Shown: positions 13,296 through 19,939 of the stretch, piece by piece
Numbering within the stretch: the stretch's first letter is position 1
Layout: each line of letters starts with the position of its first letter
Source of the DNA: a virus
IMG/VR virus record: IMGVR_UViG_3300020162_000930
Span: 1 to 25,724 of that record
Direction: 5' to 3' (one strand)
DNA length: 25,724 bases
The notes under the pieces: generated by a model
Seen by the model: the letters and a program-made list of their open reading frames with translations, nothing else
Database searches by the model: none
Told to the model about the DNA's origin: nothing
Position numbers and translations under genes: made by a program

Positions 13296-13360
13296 TTGAT
13301 TAAATATTTCTTATATCTATATAAATACTCTGATTATTACAATTGGAACCTGATATAAGA

Positions 13361-13729
13361 TTAATCAACTTTCATCTCTCTGTTTAAATGACACGCAATG
13401 TGGTCAGTTCCAGAAAGATAATCATAATCTATATTTGAAGTGTCCTCACCACAAAGTGAACACACCCACGAATTCTTAGTTGTTGGTTCAATATTATACA
13501 TGGAATAGTAATGTTCCCTTACTTTTGACCCCAATTCCATATCGTTTGGGTATCTATTAATGTAATTTTTGGGGATTGTAATCTGTTCTCTACTAGATGA
13601 GTCACCTTTTAGGTAACATTCGACACATAATTGTCCAGCTCCTTCAATGTAACCAGTTCTAAAATCAACGTGTGTGTTAATGTCTGTAGTGGTTTCTTTA
13701 CCACATAAAATACAAATTTCGTTTGGCAT
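13361..13729 (-). CDS. Cys-rich zinc-ribbon-like protein (122 aa)
   Basis: A 122-residue protein with two Cys clusters: ICILCGKE near 6-13 paired with LCVECYLKG near 34-42, and VCSLCGEDT near 89-97 with a later Cys/His pair in HIACHLNRE. CxxC-C-x2-C spacing fits one zinc ribbon in the N-terminal half and a second, less regular one at the end. Such proteins bind nucleic acid or partner proteins. No family is recognised. A TTTG-N20-TAGATTTA promoter precedes it, so it begins a unit that leads towards the 476-aa gene. Confidence 0.76.
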   Translation of the reverse strand: MPNEICILCGKETTTDINTHVDFRTGYIEGAGQLCVECYLKGDSSSREQITIPKNYINRYPNDMELGSKVREHYYSMYNIEPTTKNSWVCSLCGEDTSNIDYDYLSGTDHIACHLNREMKVD

Positions 13730-13747
13730 AATAATAAGTTTAGAATA

Positions 13748-13779
13748 TAAATCTAAACATATTATTTGATATATCCAAA
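13748..13779 (-). promoter_or_regulatory. Promoter TTTG-N20-TAGATTTA
   Basis: On the minus strand TTTG (13776-13779), 20 bases, then TAGATTTA (13748-13755), one mismatch from TAnnTTTG, 18 bases before the ATG at 13729. TTTG ends a run of T after the lysin stop codon, but no good hairpin precedes it. Confidence 0.62.
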
Positions 13780-13794
13780 AAAATCTTGGTAAAA

Positions 13795-15165
13795 TTATAC
13801 TAAACTAGCAACATTTGGGTTTGCACCAGAATTGTAACTTGCCACTACCTTCCCAACCAAGTCACCCGTTCCCCAAGTTTTTAAAGATTCACATCTAGCG
13901 ATGTTTGATGCTCCAATATCGTCTTTAAGTCCATTAACGATACAATTATAATATCCGTTTTTCAATGTTTTGATAGTTGCAACCATACCATCTTCCAACG
14001 ATACATAGTTTCTAACACCCACACTATTCATTTTGGTTGAACCTGGCATGTTCCATGTTGTATTGAATGGATTATACTTTCCTCCATTACCCTCCGCTTG
14101 TCTCCAAGCATACATGAACTTCATATTCTCATCACTTACAGGTGCACCTAAGGATTCTAATAATTTCATATAGAAATTCTTATCGGTTAAACCTGCCAAT
14201 TCAATCTTGTTGATATGTTTTTTTAAATCTTCTGAGGTCACTCCTTTTTGTTCTAATGAATCAACTAATGATTTTAAAAACTCAGGTGTTGCTTTAGCCA
14301 TCGATTCGGATGGTGCTGAACCACTAACTCCTTGAGTATTAGATACATGTAAATGATTAAAGTGATTACCTCCTGTATTTGTTTGCCATAATACGGCCTT
14401 TTGATTACCGCCTTCAGCATTTAATGAGTAACCCATATTAACTAACTCACTCTTTAAACTATTACCTAACTCTCTGAATTGTGAATTACCATTAATTTCG
14501 TTTGATGCTCCACCTGCGTTAACACCATTTAATATCGCAATATCGACAGCGGTATTTGTAGAATGTCTACTTTCTTTTCCACCTATGGTTAAGTTTGGGT
14601 GTCCCGATTTTACGGTTGTGATTGTAACAACCACATTTGCTTTAGATGCTGCAGCCTGTAAATCGTCTAATAACGCTTGATTTACTTGGTCATATTGAGT
14701 TCCGTCTTTGTCAAATTTTACATTGGAATAACTTGTGTCATTCAATTGAACGAAAGCCTCGTTAACCTCATCTTTAATTCCTTTATCTGTTTTGTATTTC
14801 TTAACCGCTGAAGCCGTCTCAGGTCCAAATAAACCATCAACTCCATGAGATGGTAATTCATATCCAAGTAAAATCAAACCAATTTGCATTGATTCAACTT
14901 GAGCTTGATAGGTCATCGACCCGCGTTGTTGTTGAGATAAACCACCAGCAGCAATTGCATCGTCTAAATTCTTATAAAATTCTTTAACATTGTCACCAAC
15001 TTCGTCCGCTTTTTTAGGATCCTTACCTATAATATCGTCCCTTTTTAGACCTACTTTCTTTAAAACTTTAGATAAAAACCCATTATCTTCCTGTTCATTT
15101 AGGAAACTCTTACCGTAGGTAAGTTCATGGATTCTTTTTAAATCTTCTTGTAATGACTTCTTCAT
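13795..15165 (-). CDS. Three-domain peptidoglycan hydrolase, tagged
   Basis: The 456-residue protein begins with a tag (MKKSLQEDLKRIHELTYGKS, then FLNE). Residues about 85-130 form a PG-binding type 1 domain (MQIGLILLGY, GVDGLFGPETASAVKKYK). Residues about 165-280 resemble an M15-like zinc carboxypeptidase/endopeptidase, with SRHSTNTAVDIAIL (His201, Asp208) and NHFNHLHV (His271, His273). Residues about 350-440 resemble a lysozyme or glucosaminidase domain: AWRQAEGNGGKYNPFNTTW, GVRNYVSLEDGM and TIKTLKNGYYNCIV. It would cut both peptide and glycan parts of the wall. No signal peptide is seen. The tag suggests a virion-borne entry lysin rather than a lysis endolysin. Confidence 0.9.
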   Translation of the reverse strand: MKKSLQEDLKRIHELTYGKSFLNEQEDNGFLSKVLKKVGLKRDDIIGKDPKKADEVGDNVKEFYKNLDDAIAAGGLSQQQRGSMTYQAQVESMQIGLILLGYELPSHGVDGLFGPETASAVKKYKTDKGIKDEVNEAFVQLNDTSYSNVKFDKDGTQYDQVNQALLDDLQAAASKANVVVTITTVKSGHPNLTIGGKESRHSTNTAVDIAILNGVNAGGASNEINGNSQFRELGNSLKSELVNMGYSLNAEGGNQKAVLWQTNTGGNHFNHLHVSNTQGVSGSAPSESMAKATPEFLKSLVDSLEQKGVTSEDLKKHINKIELAGLTDKNFYMKLLESLGAPVSDENMKFMYAWRQAEGNGGKYNPFNTTWNMPGSTKMNSVGVRNYVSLEDGMVATIKTLKNGYYNCIVNGLKDDIGASNIARCESLKTWGTGDLVGKVVASYNSGANPNVASLV

Positions 15166-15185
15166 ATCAATATAAATATAAGAGA

Positions 15186-15203
15186 AATGGACTTTTATCC
15201 ATT
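15186..15203 (-). terminator. Weak hairpin after the 55-aa membrane gene
   Basis: Minus-strand AATGGA, loop TAAAAG, TCCATT (15186-15203) with TTCTCTT following. The TAA stop lies in the loop. The stem is short and the T-run imperfect, so it may act poorly or not at all. Confidence 0.35.
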
Positions 15204-15362
15204 ACCAATTTGATTTTTATCGTCCTCATCAAATTCCCCAAATAGATCATTACCCGTATAATCTGGATGATGTTCTTTCATATAATCAATACCGACCACC
15301 CATCTCCAAGAGATAAATCCAACGACGAGTATCATTACCCCAAATACAATTACGTACCCCAT
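15195..15362 (-). CDS. Single-pass membrane protein (55 aa)
   Basis: I place the start at ATG 15360-15362, one base from the stop of the thioesterase gene; a longer frame to 15407 would overlap that gene. The protein begins MGYVIVFGVMILVVGFISW, a strong transmembrane helix, and ends in an acidic tail (LFGEFDEDDKNQIGNG). No family is recognised. It lies between the thioesterase and the lysin. A role in lysis timing is possible but unsupported. Confidence 0.68.
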   Translation of the reverse strand: MGYVIVFGVMILVVGFISWRWVVGIDYMKEHHPDYTGNDLFGEFDEDDKNQIGNG

Positions 15363-15363
15363 A

Positions 15364-15726
15364 TTATTTATTTTTTTTATTATGTGCTTTAGGTTTACCA
15401 TTTTCATCTAATAGAACGAAGATGATTTTATCAATTTTTATTATTGATTGTTTTGTATTTTTATTTCTAACATCACAACATAACGTTACCGAAGTTGTAC
15501 CAAATTTAACTAAATCCATACCAAATTCAATTACATCACCAACCTTTGCTGTGGTAACAAAATCAATCTCGGACATTGCTTTGGTAACAATATTAGAACT
15601 ACTCAATTGACAAATTGCAAATATTGCCGCTTCCTCATCAATCCATTTTAATAATTGACCACCGAACAATGTTCCTCTTGGATTTAAATCTCCTGGTTTA
15701 ATCAATTTTCTTGTTCTATATATCAT
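15364..15726 (-). CDS. Hotdog-fold acyl-CoA thioesterase (YciA/BACH-like)
   Basis: The 120-residue protein carries the acyl-CoA thioesterase signature: GDLNPRGTLFGGQLLKWIDE near 12-31 (compare N..GT.FGG..L.W.D in YciA), then AAIFAICQL. It continues with IDFVTTAKVGDVIEFGMDLV, the usual hotdog strand-helix layout. The enzyme hydrolyses acyl-CoA to free acid and CoA in the cytoplasm, usually as a hexamer. A phage copy may alter host fatty-acid or membrane lipid turnover; that is inference. The stop and start overlap or abut the HAD gene upstream and the membrane peptide downstream. Confidence 0.92.
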   Translation of the reverse strand: MIYRTRKLIKPGDLNPRGTLFGGQLLKWIDEEAAIFAICQLSSSNIVTKAMSEIDFVTTAKVGDVIEFGMDLVKFGTTSVTLCCDVRNKNTKQSIIKIDKIIFVLLDENGKPKAHNKKNK

Positions 15727-16304
15727 TTTAAATAACTTATAATACTTTCTTTAATTCCTGTTTGTTTAATACCTTCCCTACCTTTTGGTGTTAATACAAA
15801 ATTAGTTAACCCCCAATCCATTTCCATATCACCCCATGTTTCATTTGTTTGGGGAATACCCATATTCAAATCGTCAACAGCAACCCAATGGGTTATTTCA
15901 GGATGGTCTTGTAAATATTGTTTAATCTCCAATGAACGAGATTGTTCTAAGTCATATGTTCTTGACCATGGAAAGTTTTGCGGGACTTCACAGTCTTGTA
16001 AGAACTTGGTGAATCCAATTGGTTTCTTTTTAAGTCCCTGTGACTCATAATATTCACCCATCTCCTCAACATTGGCCCATCTTTTCCAATCAGATGAGAC
16101 AACAATATCAGCGTTAGTTTCTTCCAATATTTCATTTAGTATCTTAATTGCTTTCTTATTAAAGTTATCGAATCGTGCTTTAACTGGTAATGATTCTATC
16201 GATTGAGATAGTTTTCTACCCGCCTCTCTTTGTTTCTTAAATCGTCCACCCCACTCTGTAGATAAACATATAACACCATCATGGTCAAGAAATATTATCT
16301 TCAT
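15723..16304 (-). CDS. HAD-superfamily phosphatase, Swiss-army-knife type
   Basis: The 193-residue protein opens with KIIFLDHDGVI, a DxDGV nucleophile motif. It continues through KKAIKILNEILEETNADIVVSS, where Ser/Thr is the motif II residue, followed by DWKRW. HWVAVDDLNMG supplies the acidic motif near residue 142. The arrangement, including the extra C-terminal WGLTNFVLTPKGREGI, resembles the HAD domain attached to RNA repair proteins (Swiss army knife type), which acts on nucleotide or nucleic-acid phosphates. Substrate unknown. It overlaps the tagged gene upstream and the thioesterase downstream, so the three are co-transcribed. Confidence 0.82.
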   Translation of the reverse strand: MKIIFLDHDGVICLSTEWGGRFKKQREAGRKLSQSIESLPVKARFDNFNKKAIKILNEILEETNADIVVSSDWKRWANVEEMGEYYESQGLKKKPIGFTKFLQDCEVPQNFPWSRTYDLEQSRSLEIKQYLQDHPEITHWVAVDDLNMGIPQTNETWGDMEMDWGLTNFVLTPKGREGIKQTGIKESIISYLK

Positions 16305-16668
16305 TGAATTTGTCTTTTATAATGTCGTCTAAACTTGACTCACTTAGGTTAGTTTTTTTTGTACGTGTTTTTTTAAATGGTTTCATTATCTCTTTTCTTT
16401 TTCTATCCTTCAACAACATTAATTGTTGATACGCAATAACCATTTGTTTACACTCCTCTTCAGAATACTCTGTAGTTATTTTATAAAATTTACCATCCGT
16501 ACCATCCAATTCATAGTGAATGTTTTTTTCATTAACCATGTATGGTCTGTTATAACAAACACTATTTGTTGTATCAATTGTACCAACATATCCGATATGT
16601 TTTATAGTTCCCTTATTAATACTTCCAAATCTTGTAAAATGAATGTACTTATCTCCCTCTTTAAACAT
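16285..16668 (-). CDS. Protein with C-terminal tag (127 aa)
   Basis: A 127-residue protein beginning MFKEGDKYIHFTRFGSINKG, a strand-rich N-terminal domain with a possible RNA- or protein-binding beta barrel. A helical, basic middle follows (LLKDRKRKEIMKPFKKTRTK). The last 22 residues, NLSESSLDDIIKDKFNEDN, match the tag pattern at the C-terminus. No family is recognised. It overlaps both neighbours (20 bases with the HAD gene, eight with the metallopeptidase), so all are one operon. Confidence 0.72.
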   Translation of the reverse strand: MFKEGDKYIHFTRFGSINKGTIKHIGYVGTIDTTNSVCYNRPYMVNEKNIHYELDGTDGKFYKITTEYSEEECKQMVIAYQQLMLLKDRKRKEIMKPFKKTRTKKTNLSESSLDDIIKDKFNEDNIS

Positions 16669-17347
16669 TGGTAAATTTTTTAAAATTCTTTTTAAATTCT
16701 TTTTCGTAAACTTTTAATTCTTTGGTGTCTATACCATTGTACAATCCGGTAGACATGAAAGCTTGAATCTCGTCGTCGATAATTTTTTTATCATCAACAT
16801 AACCCATCTTGATTAGTTTCTTTTTTAACTTCTCGTAATGTGATAATTTAATTTTATCAATTAACTTATTAACTTCTTTCTTATAATCTTTATTTGTAAA
16901 ATATAAACCATGAGCAATCTCGTGGTCCATAGTTTTTAAATCCTTGCTACTCGCACCAATCAAATACCAATCACATCTTGTTCCATTATTTTTATTTTGT
17001 GAATCAATTGCACAATAAAAATAAATGTCATTCATTATCACATCATATTCAGTTTCTTTACAGAATATATGATTGGCTCTTTGCATAACATTACCTGGTA
17101 TGTTATAACCAGACCAATCGTCAGGATATGTGAAGGTTCTTTTCTTCCACGCCAATTTATAATGTCTCATATATTCCATCCAAGTGAATGGTTTATTTCT
17201 AAACTTCTTATACGGTGATTCATAAAACTCTTGATAACGACAGAACAACATCGCTCTATCATAATCATCATCAACGGTCACACAATATATTCTTGGGGAC
17301 ACTTCTTTAACTACACCTTTTACTAAAGGATGTTTAATCTTTTTCAT
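16661..17347 (-). CDS. Putative zinc metallopeptidase (HEIAH)
   Basis: The 228-residue protein contains DHEIAHGLYFTN (HExxH at 142-146), the zinc-binding and catalytic motif of gluzincin or metzincin-like peptidases. DDEIQAFMSTG follows about 50 residues later, where Glu193 could be the third ligand. The N-terminal 100 residues are aromatic and basic, with three Cys. There is no signal peptide. I have seen similar HEIAHGLY proteins among T4-like marine phage genomes with misleading names, but the exact family is uncertain. Possible roles are cleavage of a host or virion protein. Peptidase function is inference from the motif. Confidence 0.72.
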   Translation of the reverse strand: MKKIKHPLVKGVVKEVSPRIYCVTVDDDYDRAMLFCRYQEFYESPYKKFRNKPFTWMEYMRHYKLAWKKRTFTYPDDWSGYNIPGNVMQRANHIFCKETEYDVIMNDIYFYCAIDSQNKNNGTRCDWYLIGASSKDLKTMDHEIAHGLYFTNKDYKKEVNKLIDKIKLSHYEKLKKKLIKMGYVDDKKIIDDEIQAFMSTGLYNGIDTKELKVYEKEFKKNFKKFTNV

Positions 17348-17441
17348 TTGGTACTTTATTAATTTGTCTCATAATATTAATAAATGAAAAAACCGATAAA
17401 GTTGCAAATGCGACATACCCAATTATAATTAATATTTCCAT
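17334..17441 (-). CDS. 35-aa single-helix membrane peptide
   Basis: An ATG at 17439-17441 opens a 35-codon frame ending at TAA 17334-17336. The protein is MEILIIIGYVAFATLSVFSF then a short polar tail (MRQINKVPNEKD). One membrane helix is clear. The start is one base after the stop of the methyltransferase gene, and the end overlaps the metallopeptidase start by 14 bases. Function unknown. Confidence 0.62.
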   Translation of the reverse strand: MEILIIIGYVAFATLSVFSFINIMRQINKVPNEKD

Positions 17442-17442
17442 A

Positions 17443-18156
17443 TTATTTGTTTTTTAATGATTCTTCATAATATTGTTTACACCTACTACATTGAGAATCA
17501 CATTTATCTCCACCATCAATCTCAACAGAACAATAAGTGAAACTATCACAACTTTTTAAAATTTCAAAACACAGGTCTTGTGGTATTTTACTTCTCTCAT
17601 ATGCATTTGCTCTACCTTGTGTTCCTGTTTTAGAACCTCTCGGTGCTGCAACGTGACAAGGGTCACCATTCTTACACATCTTACGAGGAATCCATTCATT
17701 ACTATTTGTCCATATGTCCGTTGGTTTCATTCTCTCATCACCGTATTGACAATATGTAACTGTATTTCTTTTAAGGTCTTGCATAAATGGCATCTTACGA
17801 AGAACCCCTCTTGGGTTTTCAATAAACCAATATGTTGGATTGAAATGATTTATAATCTCAATTGTTTTTTTAACTAATTCAATACCTAAACGAGCGGTAT
17901 CTGTTTTGGGAATGTACGCCCCTTTACCACCAGTCCAATGATGTCCTAAAGCAGCAACACTAAAACCAGTACAAGGTGGTGATGCCCAAATAATATCCGG
18001 TTGAAATGGAACTTTGGTAACGTCAAAATCTAAAATACTAATAGCGTAATGAATTCCTTCAAATGGTGTAATGTCAGATGAAAATACTTCCATACCTAAA
18101 CCCTCGGCAACCTTTCCAACAGATCGACTACCCGCAAACAATTCCAATATTTTCAT
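17443..18156 (-). CDS. C5 cytosine methyltransferase-like protein with Cys cluster
   Basis: The 237-residue protein begins LELFAGSRSVGKVAEGLG (motif I), then DIIWASPPCTGFSV (PPC at 60-62, the catalytic Cys62 of motif IV) and WFIENPRGVLRK, where ENPRG replaces the usual ENV of motif VI. The protein is short, with no clear large target recognition domain. A C-terminal Cys cluster (CDSQCSRCKQYY, with an earlier Cys209) may bind zinc. It is probably a compact DNA cytosine methyltransferase with an unknown target. Its start is coupled by TAATG to the 93-aa gene. Confidence 0.85.
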   Translation of the reverse strand: MKILELFAGSRSVGKVAEGLGMEVFSSDITPFEGIHYAISILDFDVTKVPFQPDIIWASPPCTGFSVAALGHHWTGGKGAYIPKTDTARLGIELVKKTIEIINHFNPTYWFIENPRGVLRKMPFMQDLKRNTVTYCQYGDERMKPTDIWTNSNEWIPRKMCKNGDPCHVAAPRGSKTGTQGRANAYERSKIPQDLCFEILKSCDSFTYCSVEIDGGDKCDSQCSRCKQYYEESLKNK

Positions 18157-18437
18157 TAACGTAGATGTTTAAACTTATTAGATAAGTTATTTATAAAATT
18201 TTCTTCTTCGATTGATAATAAATCTCTACACTTTGATAAGTGTTGTAAACTATCCCAAAATATTTGGTCGTTTACATTTGGTTTACGAACACCATTACTA
18301 CTATTTTTGGTATCTTGGTCTGGTTGAATGTAACCATCCTCAATTAAGATTTCAACTAATCTGTCCTTTTCTCTTTTATTACATGAATCAACAAACTCAC
18401 TTGGGTCGATATCAACTGATGCTTCAAATTCTGGCAT
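18156..18437 (-). CDS. Phage hypothetical protein with EFEASVDID start (93 aa)
   Basis: I start at ATG 18435-18437, giving 93 residues; a longer frame to 18551 would run inside the iscA gene. The protein begins MPEFEASVDIDPSEFVDSCN, with KREKDRLVEILIEDGYIQ next, a pattern I have seen in unassigned phage proteins. The C-terminal half is helical (FWDSLQHLSKC, EENFINNLSNKFKHL). It is soluble. TAATG coupling links it to the methyltransferase downstream. Function unknown. Confidence 0.72.
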   Translation of the reverse strand: MPEFEASVDIDPSEFVDSCNKREKDRLVEILIEDGYIQPDQDTKNSSNGVRKPNVNDQIFWDSLQHLSKCRDLLSIEEENFINNLSNKFKHLR

Positions 18438-18493
18438 ATATTTTAATTTTAAATGTTTAATAAAATATAAGAAAAATATACGAGATAAAAAAA

Positions 18494-18826
18494 TTAGAGA
18501 GCAAAACTTTCTCCACATCCACAAGTACGTGATGCAGACGGATTGGCCCACGTAAATCCCTTTCCATTTAAACCATCTGAATAATCTAATTCTGTACCAA
18601 AAAGATATAATAAAGATTTTCTATCTATGGCGACTTTTAAACCACCTTCAAGTTCAACTATTTCATCTGTTATATCCATAACATCATCGAAGTCCATTTT
18701 ATATGAAAGACCACTACATCCACCACCAATTACACCAACACGAAGATGATGTGTATCGGGAGTTATTCCTTGATTTACCATTAATTCTACTAAATGGTTT
18801 AACGCTTTATCGGATATTGTTATCAT
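18494..18826 (-). CDS. iscA: IscA/HesB-family iron-sulfur assembly protein
   Basis: The 110-residue protein is a complete A-type Fe-S carrier. It has GGGCSGLSYKMDF (Cys37) and the C-terminal SRTCGCGESF (Cys102, Cys104), the three invariant cluster ligands of IscA, SufA and ErpA. It also has the family's SxKAxxxL helix-like start (ISDKALNHLVELM). It receives or delivers [2Fe-2S] or [4Fe-4S] clusters in the cytoplasm. Its start shares bases with the IscU stop (TAATG), so the pair is made together. Assignment to IscA rather than another A-type member is by gene context. Confidence 0.94.
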   Translation of the reverse strand: MITISDKALNHLVELMVNQGITPDTHHLRVGVIGGGCSGLSYKMDFDDVMDITDEIVELEGGLKVAIDRKSLLYLFGTELDYSDGLNGKGFTWANPSASRTCGCGESFAL

Positions 18827-19236
18827 TAACTTAAATGTTCTTCAAATTTTATTTCTTCCATACCATTTTTAACACGATAATCATTTATTGCGGATTTAAT
18901 TGCATCTTCTGCTAAGACACTACAATGTATCTTAACTGGCGGAAGGTTTAACTCCTCAACTAAATCCATGTTATCGATTGTGACTGCCTCATCTAACGAT
19001 TTACCTTTCAACCATTCAGTTGCGACTGAAGAAGAAGCAATTGCGGAACCACATCCAAAGGTTTTGAACTTAGCATCAATAATGATATTATCAATAACCT
19101 CAATCTGTAATCTCATTACATCTCCACACTCGGGTGCTCCAACCAATCCAGTACCTACATTTGATTTGGATTTGTCTAATGTCCCTACGTTTTTAGGATT
19201 TGAATAGTGGTCCAAGACCTTATCTGAATATGCCAT
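18826..19236 (-). CDS. iscU: IscU-type iron-sulfur cluster scaffold
   Basis: The 136-residue protein matches IscU along its length: YSDKVLDHYSNPKNVGTL, APECGDVM (Cys37, Asp39), FGCGSAIASSSVATEWLKGK (Cys62) and LPPVKIHCSVLAEDAIKSAI (Cys105). All three cluster-ligand Cys and the conserved Asp are present. LPPVK (98-102) is the docking motif for the HscA chaperone. In bacteria IscU receives sulfur from IscS and builds [2Fe-2S] clusters. No iscS or hscA is seen in this window, so the host would supply partners. An intact LPPVK suggests it can use host chaperones. Coupled to iscA. Confidence 0.96.
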   Translation of the reverse strand: MAYSDKVLDHYSNPKNVGTLDKSKSNVGTGLVGAPECGDVMRLQIEVIDNIIIDAKFKTFGCGSAIASSSVATEWLKGKSLDEAVTIDNMDLVEELNLPPVKIHCSVLAEDAIKSAINDYRVKNGMEEIKFEEHLS

Positions 19237-19259
19237 AATAGTTGTTTATATGATAAATA

Positions 19260-19505
19260 TCAGTCAATTAGTTCGTCTGTTATAATGTTATGGTCATTTA
19301 AGATTTCGTGTATCTTTTCAAATACCAATTCCAAAGCATCATATTTGTCAATTTCTTTACCCTCCATTGACCATTCTAAACCTTTTTTGGTGTTATGTAC
19401 AATGTCCCATAAAGCCATCGCCATATCTAAAGACTTGACCGCTCTTAGATGTGCCATCGCATCTTCAGGGTCACTTAAGTTGTATTCTAACGTCGCTTTT
19501 GCCAT
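19260..19505 (-). CDS. Phage hypothetical protein, AKATLEYNL family (81 aa)
   Basis: An 81-residue protein beginning AKATLEYNLSDPEDAMAHLR, followed by AMALWDIVHNTKKGLEWSME and a helical C-terminus. I have seen small phage proteins with this layout (KATL.[FY]NL, then an ALW.I helix), with no known role. It is soluble and acidic-neutral. It lies just upstream of iscU, 23 bases away, and its start overlaps the end of a 49-aa membrane gene, so it probably belongs to the same transcript as the Fe-S pair. Confidence 0.78.
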   Translation of the reverse strand: MAKATLEYNLSDPEDAMAHLRAVKSLDMAMALWDIVHNTKKGLEWSMEGKEIDKYDALELVFEKIHEILNDHNIITDELID

Positions 19506-19636
19506 AAGTCTTTAAGTTTTTTACCTGGTTTAGTTACTTTACCATTATTGTCCATCGTAGGTGCTCGGTAAATTTCATATGCAAACCATAACCCAAAAAT
19601 AATTAAAACTGAACCTACGATTTGATAATTTGTCAT
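19487..19636 (-). CDS. Single-pass membrane protein (49 aa)
   Basis: An ATG at 19634-19636 opens a 49-codon frame ending at TAG 19487-19489. After MTNYQIVGSVLIIFGLWFAY, one transmembrane helix, the rest is basic (TKPGKKLKDLWQKRR). The start overlaps the stop region of the 101-aa gene by four bases and the end overlaps the 81-aa gene by 19 bases, which supports expression. Cytoplasmic basic tail, function unknown. Confidence 0.62.
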   Translation of the reverse strand: MTNYQIVGSVLIIFGLWFAYEIYRAPTMDNNGKVTKPGKKLKDLWQKRR

Positions 19637-19938
19637 AATTCTACGAATTTAGGTTTAAAAATTTGCCACCATTTTCTTTTCACAATGGGTCTACATTCTG
19701 AGAAAGGGTTATCACCAAAAGAAGCTTTATTTAAATATTTTGAAGATAGTACGTTAAAAAATATCTCATGATGTTTTTTTTCTATTTTTGCAAAATCAGC
19801 AACAATATCTACTGTTAATGAAATTGGTCCGTCTTCGGTGTACACAACAAACTCCTCACTTAGTTTAATTATTGAACTGGTTTGTATATTAATATAAGAT
19901 CCATTACCAATGTGAAAGTTTGTATTTTTTTCACTCAT
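19633..19938 (-). CDS. Hypothetical protein (101 aa)
   Basis: A 101-residue soluble protein beginning MSEKNTNFHIGNGSYINIQT. It has strands early (SSIIKLSEEFVVYTEDG, ISLTVDIVADFAKIE) and a basic aromatic end (RPIVKRKWWQIFKPKFVEL). No family is recognised. It starts one base after the stop of the 94-aa membrane gene and overlaps the 49-aa gene by four bases, so it is part of the tightly packed 20.5-18.2 kb operon. Confidence 0.72.
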   Translation of the reverse strand: MSEKNTNFHIGNGSYINIQTSSIIKLSEEFVVYTEDGPISLTVDIVADFAKIEKKHHEIFFNVLSSKYLNKASFGDNPFSECRPIVKRKWWQIFKPKFVEL

Positions 19939-19939
19939 G

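Noticed and set aside
18438-18551. N-terminal extension of the 93-aa gene into iscA
   Set aside because: It would overlap the last 58 bases of iscA and encode an unrelated hydrophobic stretch; the ATG at 18437 gives a protein start I recognise from other phages.
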